This document shows, one piece after another, positions 50,351 through 58,120 of a stretch of DNA of 64,000 nt. Numbering within the stretch: the stretch's first letter is position 1; every line of letters starts with the position of its first letter. The position numbers and the translations under genes are program-made. Where the stretch lies: assembly GCA_021772025.1 (NCBI GenBank), contig JAETNT010000004.1:62001-126000 (forward strand), in the 5' to 3' direction. Origin of the DNA: Enterocloster bolteae. Its GTDB lineage: Bacteria; Bacillota; Clostridia; Lachnospirales; Lachnospiraceae. Below the pieces are notes generated by a model. That model worked only from the letters and a program-made list of their open reading frames with translations. It made no database searches and was not told where the DNA came from.

Positions 50351-50503
50351 TTTCCTCCTTCTTGCCCTGTTTTTTGGCATACAGGGATACCCGCAGGGTG
50401 TTTCCTCCTTCTTGCCCTGTTTTTTGGGCATACAGGGATGCCCGCAGGGTGTTTCCTCCTTCTCGCCCTGTCTTCCCGGGCATACAGGGATACCCGCAGG
50501 GTG
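50351..50503 (-). repeat. Three tandem 50-52 bp repeats ending in a ribosome-binding site
   Basis: The units are 50351-50400, 50401-50451 and 50452-50503. Minus-strand form: CACCCTGCGGGTATCCCTGT, ATGCC, a variable A- or CGGGA-rich stretch, ACAGGGC, then AAGAAGGAGGAAA. CCCTGT and ACAGGG form a small hairpin just upstream of the Shine-Dalgarno sequence. The last unit supplies the ribosome site of the aldolase. All three frames across the units are open, which produces spurious reading frames. Confidence 0.9.
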
Positions 50504-50564
50504 TTTTTTGTTTCCAAAACTGATACAGCCGTGCAAGAAGATACCTTGCCTCAACTGTTATAAT

Positions 50565-51404
50565 TTATCCTTTTACCGCACCTGCTACCAAGCCTTTTAC
50601 CATGTATTTCTGGAAGAAGAAGAACAGAAGTACCATAGGCAGGGTTCCGACGATTGAAATGGTGTTAATCAAAGACCAGTCATAGGACAATTCTCCCAGA
50701 TATCGAAGGGCTACACCTGCCGATAGGGTTCTGAGAGAGTCGGTCTGAATCAGGGTTGAGGCGTGGAGATAGTCATCCCAGGAAAGCAGGAAAGCGTAGA
50801 TTCCTACTGCCAGCATACCGGGCTTAATCAGAGGCGCTACTACCCGAAACAGAATCTGAAACCGGCCGGCTCCGTCAATCTGAGCGGCCTCTTCCAACTC
50901 CACAGGAATCCCGTCATAAAAACTTGACATCAGCATAATAGTAAAGGGCAGCATGGACGCTCCTACCGCAAACACCAGGCCTATTCGGGTGTTAATCAAA
51001 TGGATGTCCCCCATAATCTTATAAAGGGAAATCAAACGGCTGATAATAGGGAACATCTGAGCCGAGGTAAAGGCAGCTACAATCCATCCGTTCCACTTAA
51101 AGTGGAATCTGGAAAGAGCATAACCGGACATAATTGCAATAAGGGTAGTCATAAGAGCGGCTCCGCCTGCAACAATAAAGTTATTTTTATAATAGATAAA
51201 AAACTCGTTATTTTTTGTGAATAAATCAATATAGCTCTGTACTGTAGGCGCTTGAGGGAGCAACGTAGGCGGGAATTTATATGCCTCCATGTTGGTTTTG
51301 AAGGAAGTTATCAATACCCAGAACAGCGGAAACAGCAAAAACAGCAAAATCAGGGTCAGCACTGCATATTTCACAATATTCGCGGTTAAACGGTTGCGTT
51401 TCAT
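50565..51404 (-). CDS. ABC sugar transporter permease, MalG type
   Basis: This is the inner-membrane permease of a carbohydrate ABC importer, 279 residues with six helices (first at about 11-33). The EAA loop for contact with the ATPase is visible as IPVELEEAAQIDGAGRFQIL followed by FRVVAPLIKPGM. It follows the MalF-type permease by 14 bases. No ATPase gene is in the window; such importers often use a shared MsmK-like ATPase coded elsewhere. Confidence 0.93.
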   Translation of the reverse strand: MKRNRLTANIVKYAVLTLILLFLLFPLFWVLITSFKTNMEAYKFPPTLLPQAPTVQSYIDLFTKNNEFFIYYKNNFIVAGGAALMTTLIAIMSGYALSRFHFKWNGWIVAAFTSAQMFPIISRLISLYKIMGDIHLINTRIGLVFAVGASMLPFTIMLMSSFYDGIPVELEEAAQIDGAGRFQILFRVVAPLIKPGMLAVGIYAFLLSWDDYLHASTLIQTDSLRTLSAGVALRYLGELSYDWSLINTISIVGTLPMVLLFFFFQKYMVKGLVAGAVKG

Positions 51405-51418
51405 CTTCTATCCCCCCT

Positions 51419-52333
51419 CTACACTTCAGATTCTTTGAAAATACGGTTGTATAGGAACACCACTGCAATCATCATAAGCATCCAGACCGTAGTTACCGCC
51501 GCGCCGGATCCAAAATTGTTGGAAACAAAGGCTTCCCTGTAGCTCAAGATTGCCATGGTTGTGGTGGAGTTGTTGGGGCCGCCGCCGGTCATGGTCCAGA
51601 ACAGCGGGAACTGCTTAAAGTTCTCAATAATGGACATGGATACAGTAACCTTGATAACGCTCTTCATATAAGGCATGGTAATTCGGAAAAATCTTTGAAC
51701 CCCATTGGCTCCGTCGATTTTGGCTGCCTCCAGCATATCCTCCGGCACATTGGCAAGTCCCGCCAGAAGGAGCAGAGTCGCCAGGGGAATCTGCTTCCAC
51801 AGGGCAGCCACCGAAACGCCAAACATGGCGGTAGCCGGGTTATTTAAGATGGCAAAGTCTGTAACCTTTCCCCCGGTAATTACCCCGACTAAAAATTTCA
51901 CCAGGCCATACTGAGGCTGGAACATCCACAGCCAGACCAAACCGGAAATAATGGTGGGCACTACCCAGGGAACCATCATAATGCTTCGGATAAACCGGGA
52001 TGCCTTCATATTAGTATTAAGAATCAAAGCCAGAGCCATTCCTAAAATAAATTGGGCGATTACCACCCCAAATACAAATACCAGGGTATTTATCATAGAC
52101 GGTACCAGCTTGCCGTTGGAAAACAATTTGGCATAGTTTGCAAAATTATTCCAAATCCCCGGCTCCCCGGAGATAATATTTCTTACCCGATAGTCAAAAA
52201 AGCTCCGATAAATAGAATCCACTACCGGGATTAAAATAAATACAATCGTTGTAATAATTGCCGGAAGCAGAAGCATTAGTGAAAACAGCTTATCTGCTGT
52301 ATGTCTTTTTATTCCAAAGCGTTTGGTATTCAA
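51419..52333 (-). CDS. ABC sugar transporter permease, MalF type
   Basis: This permease of about 304 residues partners the MalG-type protein. The likely start is a TTG at 52333 with GGAGG seven bases upstream; a start at 52351 would leave that ribosome site inside the gene. Six helices are predicted, first at about 18-42. The EAA loop is VPEDMLEAAKIDGANGVQRF then FRITMPYMKSVIKV. It follows the sulfatase gene by 30 bases. Confidence 0.92.
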   Translation of the reverse strand: MNTKRFGIKRHTADKLFSLMLLLPAIITTIVFILIPVVDSIYRSFFDYRVRNIISGEPGIWNNFANYAKLFSNGKLVPSMINTLVFVFGVVIAQFILGMALALILNTNMKASRFIRSIMMVPWVVPTIISGLVWLWMFQPQYGLVKFLVGVITGGKVTDFAILNNPATAMFGVSVAALWKQIPLATLLLLAGLANVPEDMLEAAKIDGANGVQRFFRITMPYMKSVIKVTVSMSIIENFKQFPLFWTMTGGGPNNSTTTMAILSYREAFVSNNFGSGAAVTTVWMLMMIAVVFLYNRIFKESEV

Positions 52334-52363
52334 AACCCTTCCTCCTCTCATACCTGGTTCCTG

Positions 52364-53821
52364 TTACTTGTTTTCATTGTATACATGGAGACCAGGTCCC
52401 CACATTCCGGCCAGGTCTTTCTGACCGCCGCCTAAAACCGGTTCCCTGCCTCCGTCAATCTCCGGATTGGCGTAGCGCAGAAACCATGTATCCATCTGGC
52501 GTTTCATTTTTTCAATCAGCCCCTGATACTCTTCCCGGTGGATCAGATTCTCGTCCTCCCCCGGATCCCTGGTCAAATCGTAGAATTCATCCGGTCCAAA
52601 AGGAACTCTGTGGATATATTTGTATTCTTTGCTGCGGATCATCCGGGCCGGGCCGTATTCGTCGAAAACTACTACTGTTTTTGAATCCCCGGCATCGAGG
52701 CCGTTTTGCAGCCCTTCTTCCTCATCTGAATTCAGCAGAGAAGACAAAAAGCTGGTTCCCGGAAGGTTTTTGGCTTCAGGGTTTTCCATTCCCAGATAGT
52801 CTAAAAGAGTGGGCATAAAGTCATATCCGCTGCACATGTCTTCACATACCCGCCCTTCCGGCAGATGGCCTGGACGGCTGATAATCAAGGGGACTTTTAC
52901 GGAAGAATCGTAAAGGTTTAAAGGAAAGGTTCCGTTTCCTTTTCCCCAAATTCCATGGTGTCCGCAGTTAAAACCATTGTCGCTGGAGAAAATCACCAGG
53001 GTATCCTCTGTCAATCCATCTTCCTCCAGTTTATCCAGGATCCTTCCCACATTGGCATCCATTGCGGTAACTGCCGCAAAATATCCAATAAGGTTTTCTC
53101 TGGGATGGCGGTAGCCGGGAAGTACGTCCAGCTTTGCCCAGGGATGGGGTGTTTCTCTCTGAGGACAGGTTTTAAACTCACAGTCCTCATAAAGATCCGT
53201 ATATTCCTTCGGATGACATCCTACCCAAGGGGAGTGGGGCGCTGTATAGTGAACACTTAGGTAAAACGGATTGCTTTTGTGCTTCTCCCTGTCAATAAAC
53301 TTTAGCGCTTCATCTGTAATCACATCTGTAATGTATTCTTTTTCTTCCACATATTTGCCGTCCCGAATCATGGGGGCATTGTAATAGGGGCCGCCGCCCT
53401 TTTGATGGGTATACCAGAAAGTAAAGCCTTTCTGCGGATGAAGGCCATCGCCTAAATGCCATTTCCCGCTTAACCCGCAGGTGTAACCGTTTTCCGCCAG
53501 AATATCCGTGTAGCCGGTCTGACCTTTCAGATATTCAATGGCTGTCTGGGTGGAACCGCCGTTGCCCCCGCACAGGTAATCATGGATGCCATGCTGAGAG
53601 GGAATCCGCCCAGTCATCAGGGAAGCTCTGGCAGGAGAGCATACCGGGGAAACACAGAAGAAATTTTCAAAGCGGGTGCCCCTCTCTGCCAAGCGATCCA
53701 GATTGGGAGTGTGAATTTCCTGGTTTCCGTAGCATCCCAGGGACCAGTAGCCCTGATCATCAGTCAGAATAAAAACTATATTGGGGTTGTCTTGCTTTTT
53801 TGTGTTTCGTTGTTTACTCAT
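52364..53821 (-). CDS. Type I sulfatase lacking a signal peptide (cytoplasmic)
   Basis: This 485-residue arylsulfatase-fold enzyme hydrolyses sulfate esters, here probably of a sulfated sugar. The formylglycine precursor motif is C61-S-P-A-R in VCSPARASLMTGR; metal and substrate residues occur in IVFILTDDQGYW, SGKWHLGD, and VIFSSDNGFNCGHHG. The N-terminus is charged (MSKQRNTKKQDN) and has no signal peptide, so the enzyme should act in the cytoplasm. Activation would need an anaerobic sulfatase-maturating enzyme, not seen in the window. It sits between the binding protein and permeases of a sugar importer, implying uptake of intact sulfated oligosaccharide or monosaccharide. Confidence 0.92.
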   Translation of the reverse strand: MSKQRNTKKQDNPNIVFILTDDQGYWSLGCYGNQEIHTPNLDRLAERGTRFENFFCVSPVCSPARASLMTGRIPSQHGIHDYLCGGNGGSTQTAIEYLKGQTGYTDILAENGYTCGLSGKWHLGDGLHPQKGFTFWYTHQKGGGPYYNAPMIRDGKYVEEKEYITDVITDEALKFIDREKHKSNPFYLSVHYTAPHSPWVGCHPKEYTDLYEDCEFKTCPQRETPHPWAKLDVLPGYRHPRENLIGYFAAVTAMDANVGRILDKLEEDGLTEDTLVIFSSDNGFNCGHHGIWGKGNGTFPLNLYDSSVKVPLIISRPGHLPEGRVCEDMCSGYDFMPTLLDYLGMENPEAKNLPGTSFLSSLLNSDEEEGLQNGLDAGDSKTVVVFDEYGPARMIRSKEYKYIHRVPFGPDEFYDLTRDPGEDENLIHREEYQGLIEKMKRQMDTWFLRYANPEIDGGREPVLGGGQKDLAGMWGPGLHVYNENK

Positions 53822-53851
53822 ATGGTTTCCTCACCTTTTCTCCCCTGGTTG

Positions 53852-53883
53852 TTATCGGGCGAGATTAAAATCCCGCCCGATAA
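53852..53883. other. Strong intercistronic hairpin between binding protein and sulfatase genes
   Basis: TTATCGGGCGAGATT (53852-53866) is complementary to AATCCCGCCCGATAA (53869-53883) except for one mispair, giving a GC-rich stem. No T-run follows on the minus strand, so it is not a classical terminator. As with malE, it may protect the binding-protein messenger and raise its level above that of the following genes. Confidence 0.7.
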
Positions 53884-53887
53884 TTGC

Positions 53888-55228
53888 TTATGGAAGCAGG
53901 GGTTGTACAGTACTCTTAAAATTCTCAATAGCAGATGCCACGTCCTCTTTTCCTACAGTAACTGCCTGGCCCAGTGCACACAGCTCTAAATTAAAGTCAG
54001 ACAAGGTTGAGAACTGATATACGGGAACCGCCTTCTCAACAGCGTCCCGGCCGCCTTTTAAGAATTCACTGTTTACTACTGCGTCCATGTTTTCCATTGC
54101 CTTTTTAGCTGGATATGCCGGTGCAATATTGGCAATGTAGTCGTTTAATACTTCAGGAGTAACAACATATTCAATAAAATTCTTAACTGCCTCTTTCTTC
54201 TCCGGGCCATTGTCAACTGCTACGAAGCAGTGGGACTGTAAAGTGGAAGCACCATCTCCGGTTCCGCCTGCCAAAGGCATTGCGGTAGCTGCAAAATTCG
54301 TAACCTCCGGATTAATAGACTTAGCGCCGTTGTAACCCCAGGTATTGTCATAGTACATAGCCACCTGGCCCAGGGCAAACAAGTTTCTTAAATCCTTGGG
54401 TTTGCAGTTCTGAGGATTGTAGCCCAGCTCATCTAAATCCTGAAGCATGTTCATGGCATCTGTAAAGCCCTGGTTGTCTACATTGAACTGGTTGTTCTCA
54501 TCAAATACAGATCCTCCGAAAGTCTGTGCAAAGGACTGAAGAGATGATCCAATTACAATAACGGATGCAGTGGGCTGTCCGAAAGGATATACCTTATTGC
54601 CGTCCGCAGTAGTTAAAGCAGCCAGCTTAGGAGCGATTTCCAATAATTCATCATAGGTCTTAGGCGGATTTTCCGGGTCTAAACCTGCCTGTTCAAATAA
54701 ATCTTTGTTGTAGAACAAGACAAAAGGAGACACGTATAGGGGTGCGCCATAAACTTTTCCGTCTACTGAATGAGCTTCCAGTATATTGGGATAATAATCT
54801 GCCAAAAATTCCGGGCTTAATACTTCATCCATGGGAGCTGCCAGACCTGCGTCAACCAAAGACGGAATCCAGATCATTTCGCTGAAAATAGCGTCAACCT
54901 TGTCTCCGCCGCCTGCCATGTTAATAACCTGGTTTAAAATCTCCCCATAAGGAGCGGATACCCACTCAATAGTAACATTGGGGTACTTTGCCTCAAAGCC
55001 TTCCTTTACCTCAGCCCAGAAGGTGTCATAGCCAGCCTCCAAAATAGCGTAATTTGCAATCTTAAGGGTAATCTTCTCACCAGATGCCGCCTCTTCTCCC
55101 GCTTCTGCCTTAGTCGTTGCATCTGCTGCCGGAGCCGCTGTAGTGGTCTGACCGCCTCCGCCGGAGCATCCTGCAGTAAGCCCCATTATCGCTGCCAATC
55201 CAAGTGCCAGTAATCGTTTCTTCATCAT
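53888..55228 (-). CDS. Extracellular sugar-binding lipoprotein of an ABC importer
   Basis: This 446-residue family 1 solute-binding protein has a signal peptide (MMKKRLLALGLAAIMG) and a lipobox LTAGC, with Cys21 the lipidation site. A Thr/Ala/Glu linker follows, then the binding fold (ITLKIANYAILEAGYDTFWA, VTIEWVSAPYGEIL, FSEMIWIPSL, PLYVSPFVLFYNKDLFEQAG). It is the first gene of the importer operon, under LacI-type operators. It presumably binds an amino sugar or sulfated oligosaccharide; the ligand is not deducible. Confidence 0.94.
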   Translation of the reverse strand: MMKKRLLALGLAAIMGLTAGCSGGGGQTTTAAPAADATTKAEAGEEAASGEKITLKIANYAILEAGYDTFWAEVKEGFEAKYPNVTIEWVSAPYGEILNQVINMAGGGDKVDAIFSEMIWIPSLVDAGLAAPMDEVLSPEFLADYYPNILEAHSVDGKVYGAPLYVSPFVLFYNKDLFEQAGLDPENPPKTYDELLEIAPKLAALTTADGNKVYPFGQPTASVIVIGSSLQSFAQTFGGSVFDENNQFNVDNQGFTDAMNMLQDLDELGYNPQNCKPKDLRNLFALGQVAMYYDNTWGYNGAKSINPEVTNFAATAMPLAGGTGDGASTLQSHCFVAVDNGPEKKEAVKNFIEYVVTPEVLNDYIANIAPAYPAKKAMENMDAVVNSEFLKGGRDAVEKAVPVYQFSTLSDFNLELCALGQAVTVGKEDVASAIENFKSTVQPLLP

Positions 55229-55324
55229 AATGCCTTCCTCTCTTTCACTTTTATGTGTTTTTTATATTACACAAGCTAAAAAGCCCATGCTGATAACTAT
55301 CCTGTTGCTTCCTTTTCTTATCAT

Positions 55325-55342
55325 GTCTACACGTGTGTATAT
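55325..55342. promoter_or_regulatory. LacI-type operator 1 (importer operon)
   Basis: GTCTACACGTGTGTATAT is a partly palindromic 18-mer around a central CG. It matches the sites at 55357-55374 and 56470-56487. It lies about 97 bases upstream of the binding-protein start, on the downstream side of operator 2. Confidence 0.68.
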
Positions 55343-55356
55343 TCTTGGAAAGAGTA

Positions 55357-55374
55357 GTACATACGTGTGTATAT
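55357..55374. promoter_or_regulatory. LacI-type operator 2 (importer operon)
   Basis: GTACATACGTGTGTATAT differs from the operator over the regulator's own promoter by only two bases. It is 32 bases from operator 1, about three helical turns, so the same regulator could bind both. No convincing -35/-10 pair was found between or beside the sites. Confidence 0.72.
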
Positions 55375-55380
55375 CCTCGG

Positions 55381-55412
55381 AATAAAATGAGCATTTTGAT
55401 GCTCATTTTATT
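55381..55412 (-). terminator. Hairpin terminator after the LacI gene
   Basis: AATAAAATGAGCAT (55381-55394) and ATGCTCATTTTATT (55399-55412) are perfect 14-base inverted arms around a four-base loop. The structure lies nine bases after the regulator stop. The T-rich 3' arm can serve as terminator, separating the regulator from the importer operon. Confidence 0.65.
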
Positions 55413-55420
55413 TCTCCCTT

Positions 55421-56437
55421 TTATCCCCTGGTACTGTCTCTTTCAATTACGGTTGTAAAAAAATCCACATTCTCCGGTTGACTGCCGCCGATCATCTGGC
55501 GAAGCATGTCGATAGCCGCTTTGGCGATCTCTTCCTTCCTCATTCCAATAGTGCTAAGTTTAGGAGAGCAAAACCGGCTGATGCTGGAATCATCAAATCC
55601 AATAACCCGGACATTCTCCGGAACCCCAAGGCCTATCTGCTTTGCCGCCGTCATGGCAATACAGGCAATCATATCATTTCGCCCGAATATTCCATCCACC
55701 TGGGAACCGGTACGCAGCCTGCGTTTTACCTCCTCTGCCAGCTCTTCCTGGCTCCGGCAGCCGCAAACCATGCTTTCCGGTCCTACTAAAAAGCCATTAG
55801 CCTCCATCTCGTCTACAAAGCCGCTGAATCTCATGTCATCCGGCGGACTTACATGTCCCCGGGCGCTGATTCTGTCTATATAAATAATATTTCTGCAACC
55901 CTTCTGAATGAGGTGAGCCACTGCCGACCTTGCCCCTGTGTAAAGCCCGGTTCCCAGGTAAGCAGCCTTCTCAATCACCTCCTGGTAGCGAAGCCGCCGA
56001 AATACTACTACCGGGATACCGGCCTGAATAAACTGCTCCACATATTCCTGAGGAAAGCTGGCAGAGCTTACAATGATGCCGTCATACTGCCTGCTGATGA
56101 CCTGAGAGATAAACTCCGGCGTATTGCGGTTGGCACAGAGAGAAATCAAATATCCGGAATCATAAGCATATTTGTCCATCTCACTGACAATGCTGGAAAA
56201 ATACTCATTGGTAATATGATCCGCAATAAACAAAATTTGGTTGCTATGCTTTCCCTTCAGAGCTCTGGCAATGTTATTAGGGCGATAATTTAAAACCCTG
56301 ACCGCCTCTTCTACTCTCTTGCGCTTCTCCATGGCCACATAACGGTTATTGTTAATCACATAGGAGACAATGGTTTCGCTGACTCCTGCCATCTTGGCTA
56401 CATCTGCCCGGGTCACACGCTCTCTGTTCTCTGCCAT
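55421..56437 (-). CDS. LacI-family transcriptional regulator
   Basis: This 338-residue repressor starts at ATG 56437 (GGGGAG site). The N-terminal helix-turn-helix is typical: RADVAKMAGVSETIVSYVIN, with hinge helix RPNNIARALKGK, followed by the periplasmic-binding-protein-like sensor (LFIADHITNEYFSSIVSEM, GIFGRNDMIACIAMTAAKQI, VIGFDDSSISRFCSPKLSTI). It is transcribed toward the importer operon. A matching operator overlaps the start of its own transcript, suggesting autorepression. The inducer is probably a sugar or sugar phosphate of this pathway. Confidence 0.93.
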   Translation of the reverse strand: MAENRERVTRADVAKMAGVSETIVSYVINNNRYVAMEKRKRVEEAVRVLNYRPNNIARALKGKHSNQILFIADHITNEYFSSIVSEMDKYAYDSGYLISLCANRNTPEFISQVISRQYDGIIVSSASFPQEYVEQFIQAGIPVVVFRRLRYQEVIEKAAYLGTGLYTGARSAVAHLIQKGCRNIIYIDRISARGHVSPPDDMRFSGFVDEMEANGFLVGPESMVCGCRSQEELAEEVKRRLRTGSQVDGIFGRNDMIACIAMTAAKQIGLGVPENVRVIGFDDSSISRFCSPKLSTIGMRKEEIAKAAIDMLRQMIGGSQPENVDFFTTVIERDSTRG

Positions 56438-56469
56438 TCTCAAAACTCCCCTATTTTTAAGTGATTGCC

Positions 56470-56487
56470 GTATACACTCGTATGTAC
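56470..56487. promoter_or_regulatory. LacI-type operator 3 (autoregulation)
   Basis: Read on the minus strand, GTACATACGAGTGTATAC is nearly the same as operator 2 at 55357-55374. It starts eight bases beyond the -10 box of the regulator's promoter, thus covering the transcription start, a good position for repression. Confidence 0.72.
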
Positions 56488-56494
56488 TATCTAA

Positions 56495-56523
56495 ATAGTA
56501 CAATATCTAACGGATTTTGTCAA
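56495..56523 (-). promoter_or_regulatory. Sigma-A type promoter of the LacI gene
   Basis: On the minus strand, TTGACA (56518-56523) and TACTAT (56495-56500) are separated by exactly 17 bases. The regulator start is about 58 bases downstream of the -10 box. The -35 box is perfect. Confidence 0.82.
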
Positions 56524-56550
56524 GGGGTTTTGTATGTTTTTATTTAATAA

Positions 56551-56722
56551 TTGGTAACAGTTCAGCCTTGCGAAGATTCAAAGTAAAAAATGTGTTGAAA
56601 GCTTGTTTTCATAAGAATTTTTTACTTTGAATCTTCATAAGGCGGACGCCTCATGCTTCTTGTCCGCGTATCGCGGGCAAGAAGATGCAAGGCTGAACAG
56701 TTACAATAATTGTAACTGTTCA
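56551..56722. repeat. Dense nested inverted-repeat element
   Basis: Four palindromes occupy this 172-base gap. An 18-base outer pair, GTAACAGTTCAGCCTTGC (56554-56571) and its complement (56687-56704), encloses a 20-base pair at 56572-56591 and 56617-56636. A further hairpin CTTCTTGTCCGCG/CGCGGGCAAGAAG lies at about 56655-56684, and a perfect 14-base pair around one base covers 56694-56722. No coding potential was found. It may be a MITE-like or REP-like element and may also end transcription of the isomerase operon. The rest of the 56438-56750 gap holds the regulator's promoter and operator. Confidence 0.82.
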
Positions 56723-56750
56723 AACAGGCAAGAAGATGCCGTCCCGGCCA

Positions 56751-58097
56751 TTACAGCTGGATAACCGGAATGTTTAAAAGCCTGCAGACTTCTTTTAGCT
56801 CCTCCGCCACGTCTTCCCACACCAGGCTGTAGTGGTGAGGAACGCCTTCCTCAATGATTTGCTCGATAACTTCCCGAACCGGGCGTTCTACCTTTACATT
56901 AGCCATAATCCCTCTGGTATAACGGTCCATGTCTATTGCTTCGCCCTTCATCAGGAATAATTTGTAAGCGCCGTCAATGTTGCAGAATCTGGCAATGGTT
57001 ACCTGTCCCGGCTTTAACGCTCCCCAAAAAGCAGTACCCTGTCCGGCTAAGGGATGGTTTCTCATAAGCAGCTCATATTTGGGGTTGGCTAAAGAGGGAG
57101 CCGCATTGCCGCAGTGCCAGAAGGTCATGGTATTCTTCTCTTCATCAATATTAATCATATCGGTAATGAAAGTGGGCAGCCCGGTTAAATAATTTTGTGC
57201 AATCTGAGCCAGCTCTGCGTCTACATCACCCTCACATCCGATGTGAACTCCGTCGTCTGCCAGGCGTCCCAGCACGGCACAGGGAGTGGTATGTAAATTC
57301 CCCATCTCCGGCCAGCACTTAATGGCTGCATAATCGTATCCCTGCTCTGTCATCACTTCCTTTAACGCCAGATATAGTTTGGAATGGTTCTCCAGATGGC
57401 CGTCGGGAAGAGTGTCCATATTGTAGGTATCCTCCATCTTCTTCATGTCTGCCTTCCAGGCCTCCTCCGGAAGGTTTTCCATTTTGTCAAAGACTACCTT
57501 TAAGTCGGTTTCTTCAATCTTAACTCCAAAGGTACGGCGGATCAGCCCTTCATCAAAAGCACAATTATAAAATGCAGTGGGGCGGTAACCCAGCAATCCT
57601 AAATTGGTGTGGCGCATAGCCTTTACGGTATGGTAAGCCATTACCAGCGATTTTACCTTAGAAGCGGCCCGCTGATCCTCTTTACTGCCGTATACAGTAT
57701 GATAAACTGCTCCCAGCCTGCGTAAGGCCGCCGCATTCATAGTCATAGAGCAAAGGGCGTTGGCGTAGAGCCTGGTATTTTTCTCAAATGGCACTTCATA
57801 TGGCGCCCACAAAATAATGGGAATATTCAGCATTTCTGTCAGATAAGCCGCAGCATCATCTCCGGTAAATGCCCCGTAAACCATAACCATTACATCTACG
57901 GATTTTTCCTTAAACTCCCGGACAATTTCTTCCAACGCCTCCTTGGTACAGCCAATCCTGCCGGCCTTTACCACATTTATCTGAGGCAGGTTTTCCTCCA
58001 GCCAGCTGCTGTATTCTCTGTCCCGCTGCTCTGGCAGTTCTTTTGGCCAACGGCCGGAATAAGTAGTTACAAAACCCAGATTTAATTTCTCTTTCAT
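56751..58097 (-). CDS. L-fucose/L-arabinose isomerase family protein
   Basis: This protein of 448 residues starts at ATG 58097 (AAGGA); the longer frame overlaps the previous gene. It matches the fucose/arabinose isomerase fold: GFVTTYSGRWPKELPEQRDR, VMVMVYGAFTGDDAAAYLTE, GLLGYRPTAFYNCAFDEGLI, CWPEMGNLHTTPCAVLGRLA, and TFWHCGNAAPSLANP with the metal-ligand His. It should convert an aldose to a ketose, or use a related sugar. It is the last gene of the PTS-NagA operon. The exact sugar cannot be told. Confidence 0.85.
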   Translation of the reverse strand: MKEKLNLGFVTTYSGRWPKELPEQRDREYSSWLEENLPQINVVKAGRIGCTKEALEEIVREFKEKSVDVMVMVYGAFTGDDAAAYLTEMLNIPIILWAPYEVPFEKNTRLYANALCSMTMNAAALRRLGAVYHTVYGSKEDQRAASKVKSLVMAYHTVKAMRHTNLGLLGYRPTAFYNCAFDEGLIRRTFGVKIEETDLKVVFDKMENLPEEAWKADMKKMEDTYNMDTLPDGHLENHSKLYLALKEVMTEQGYDYAAIKCWPEMGNLHTTPCAVLGRLADDGVHIGCEGDVDAELAQIAQNYLTGLPTFITDMINIDEEKNTMTFWHCGNAAPSLANPKYELLMRNHPLAGQGTAFWGALKPGQVTIARFCNIDGAYKLFLMKGEAIDMDRYTRGIMANVKVERPVREVIEQIIEEGVPHHYSLVWEDVAEELKEVCRLLNIPVIQL

Positions 58098-58120
58098 CGC
58101 TCTCTTCCTTTTCTCAATAG

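Noticed and set aside
50351-50503. Possible CRISPR array
   Set aside because: Units are contiguous with no unique spacers of constant length, and there are only three plus one distant copy; no cas genes are present.
50349-50554. Extended N-terminus of the aldolase and two overlapping small reading frames across the repeats
   Set aside because: All frames are open because of the repeat sequence; the predicted residues are just the repeat translated, and the ATG at 50348 has a perfect ribosome site.
52258-52818. Plus-strand 186-residue reading frame over sulfatase and permease genes
   Set aside because: It is antisense to two secure genes with Pro/Ser/Arg-rich shadow composition.
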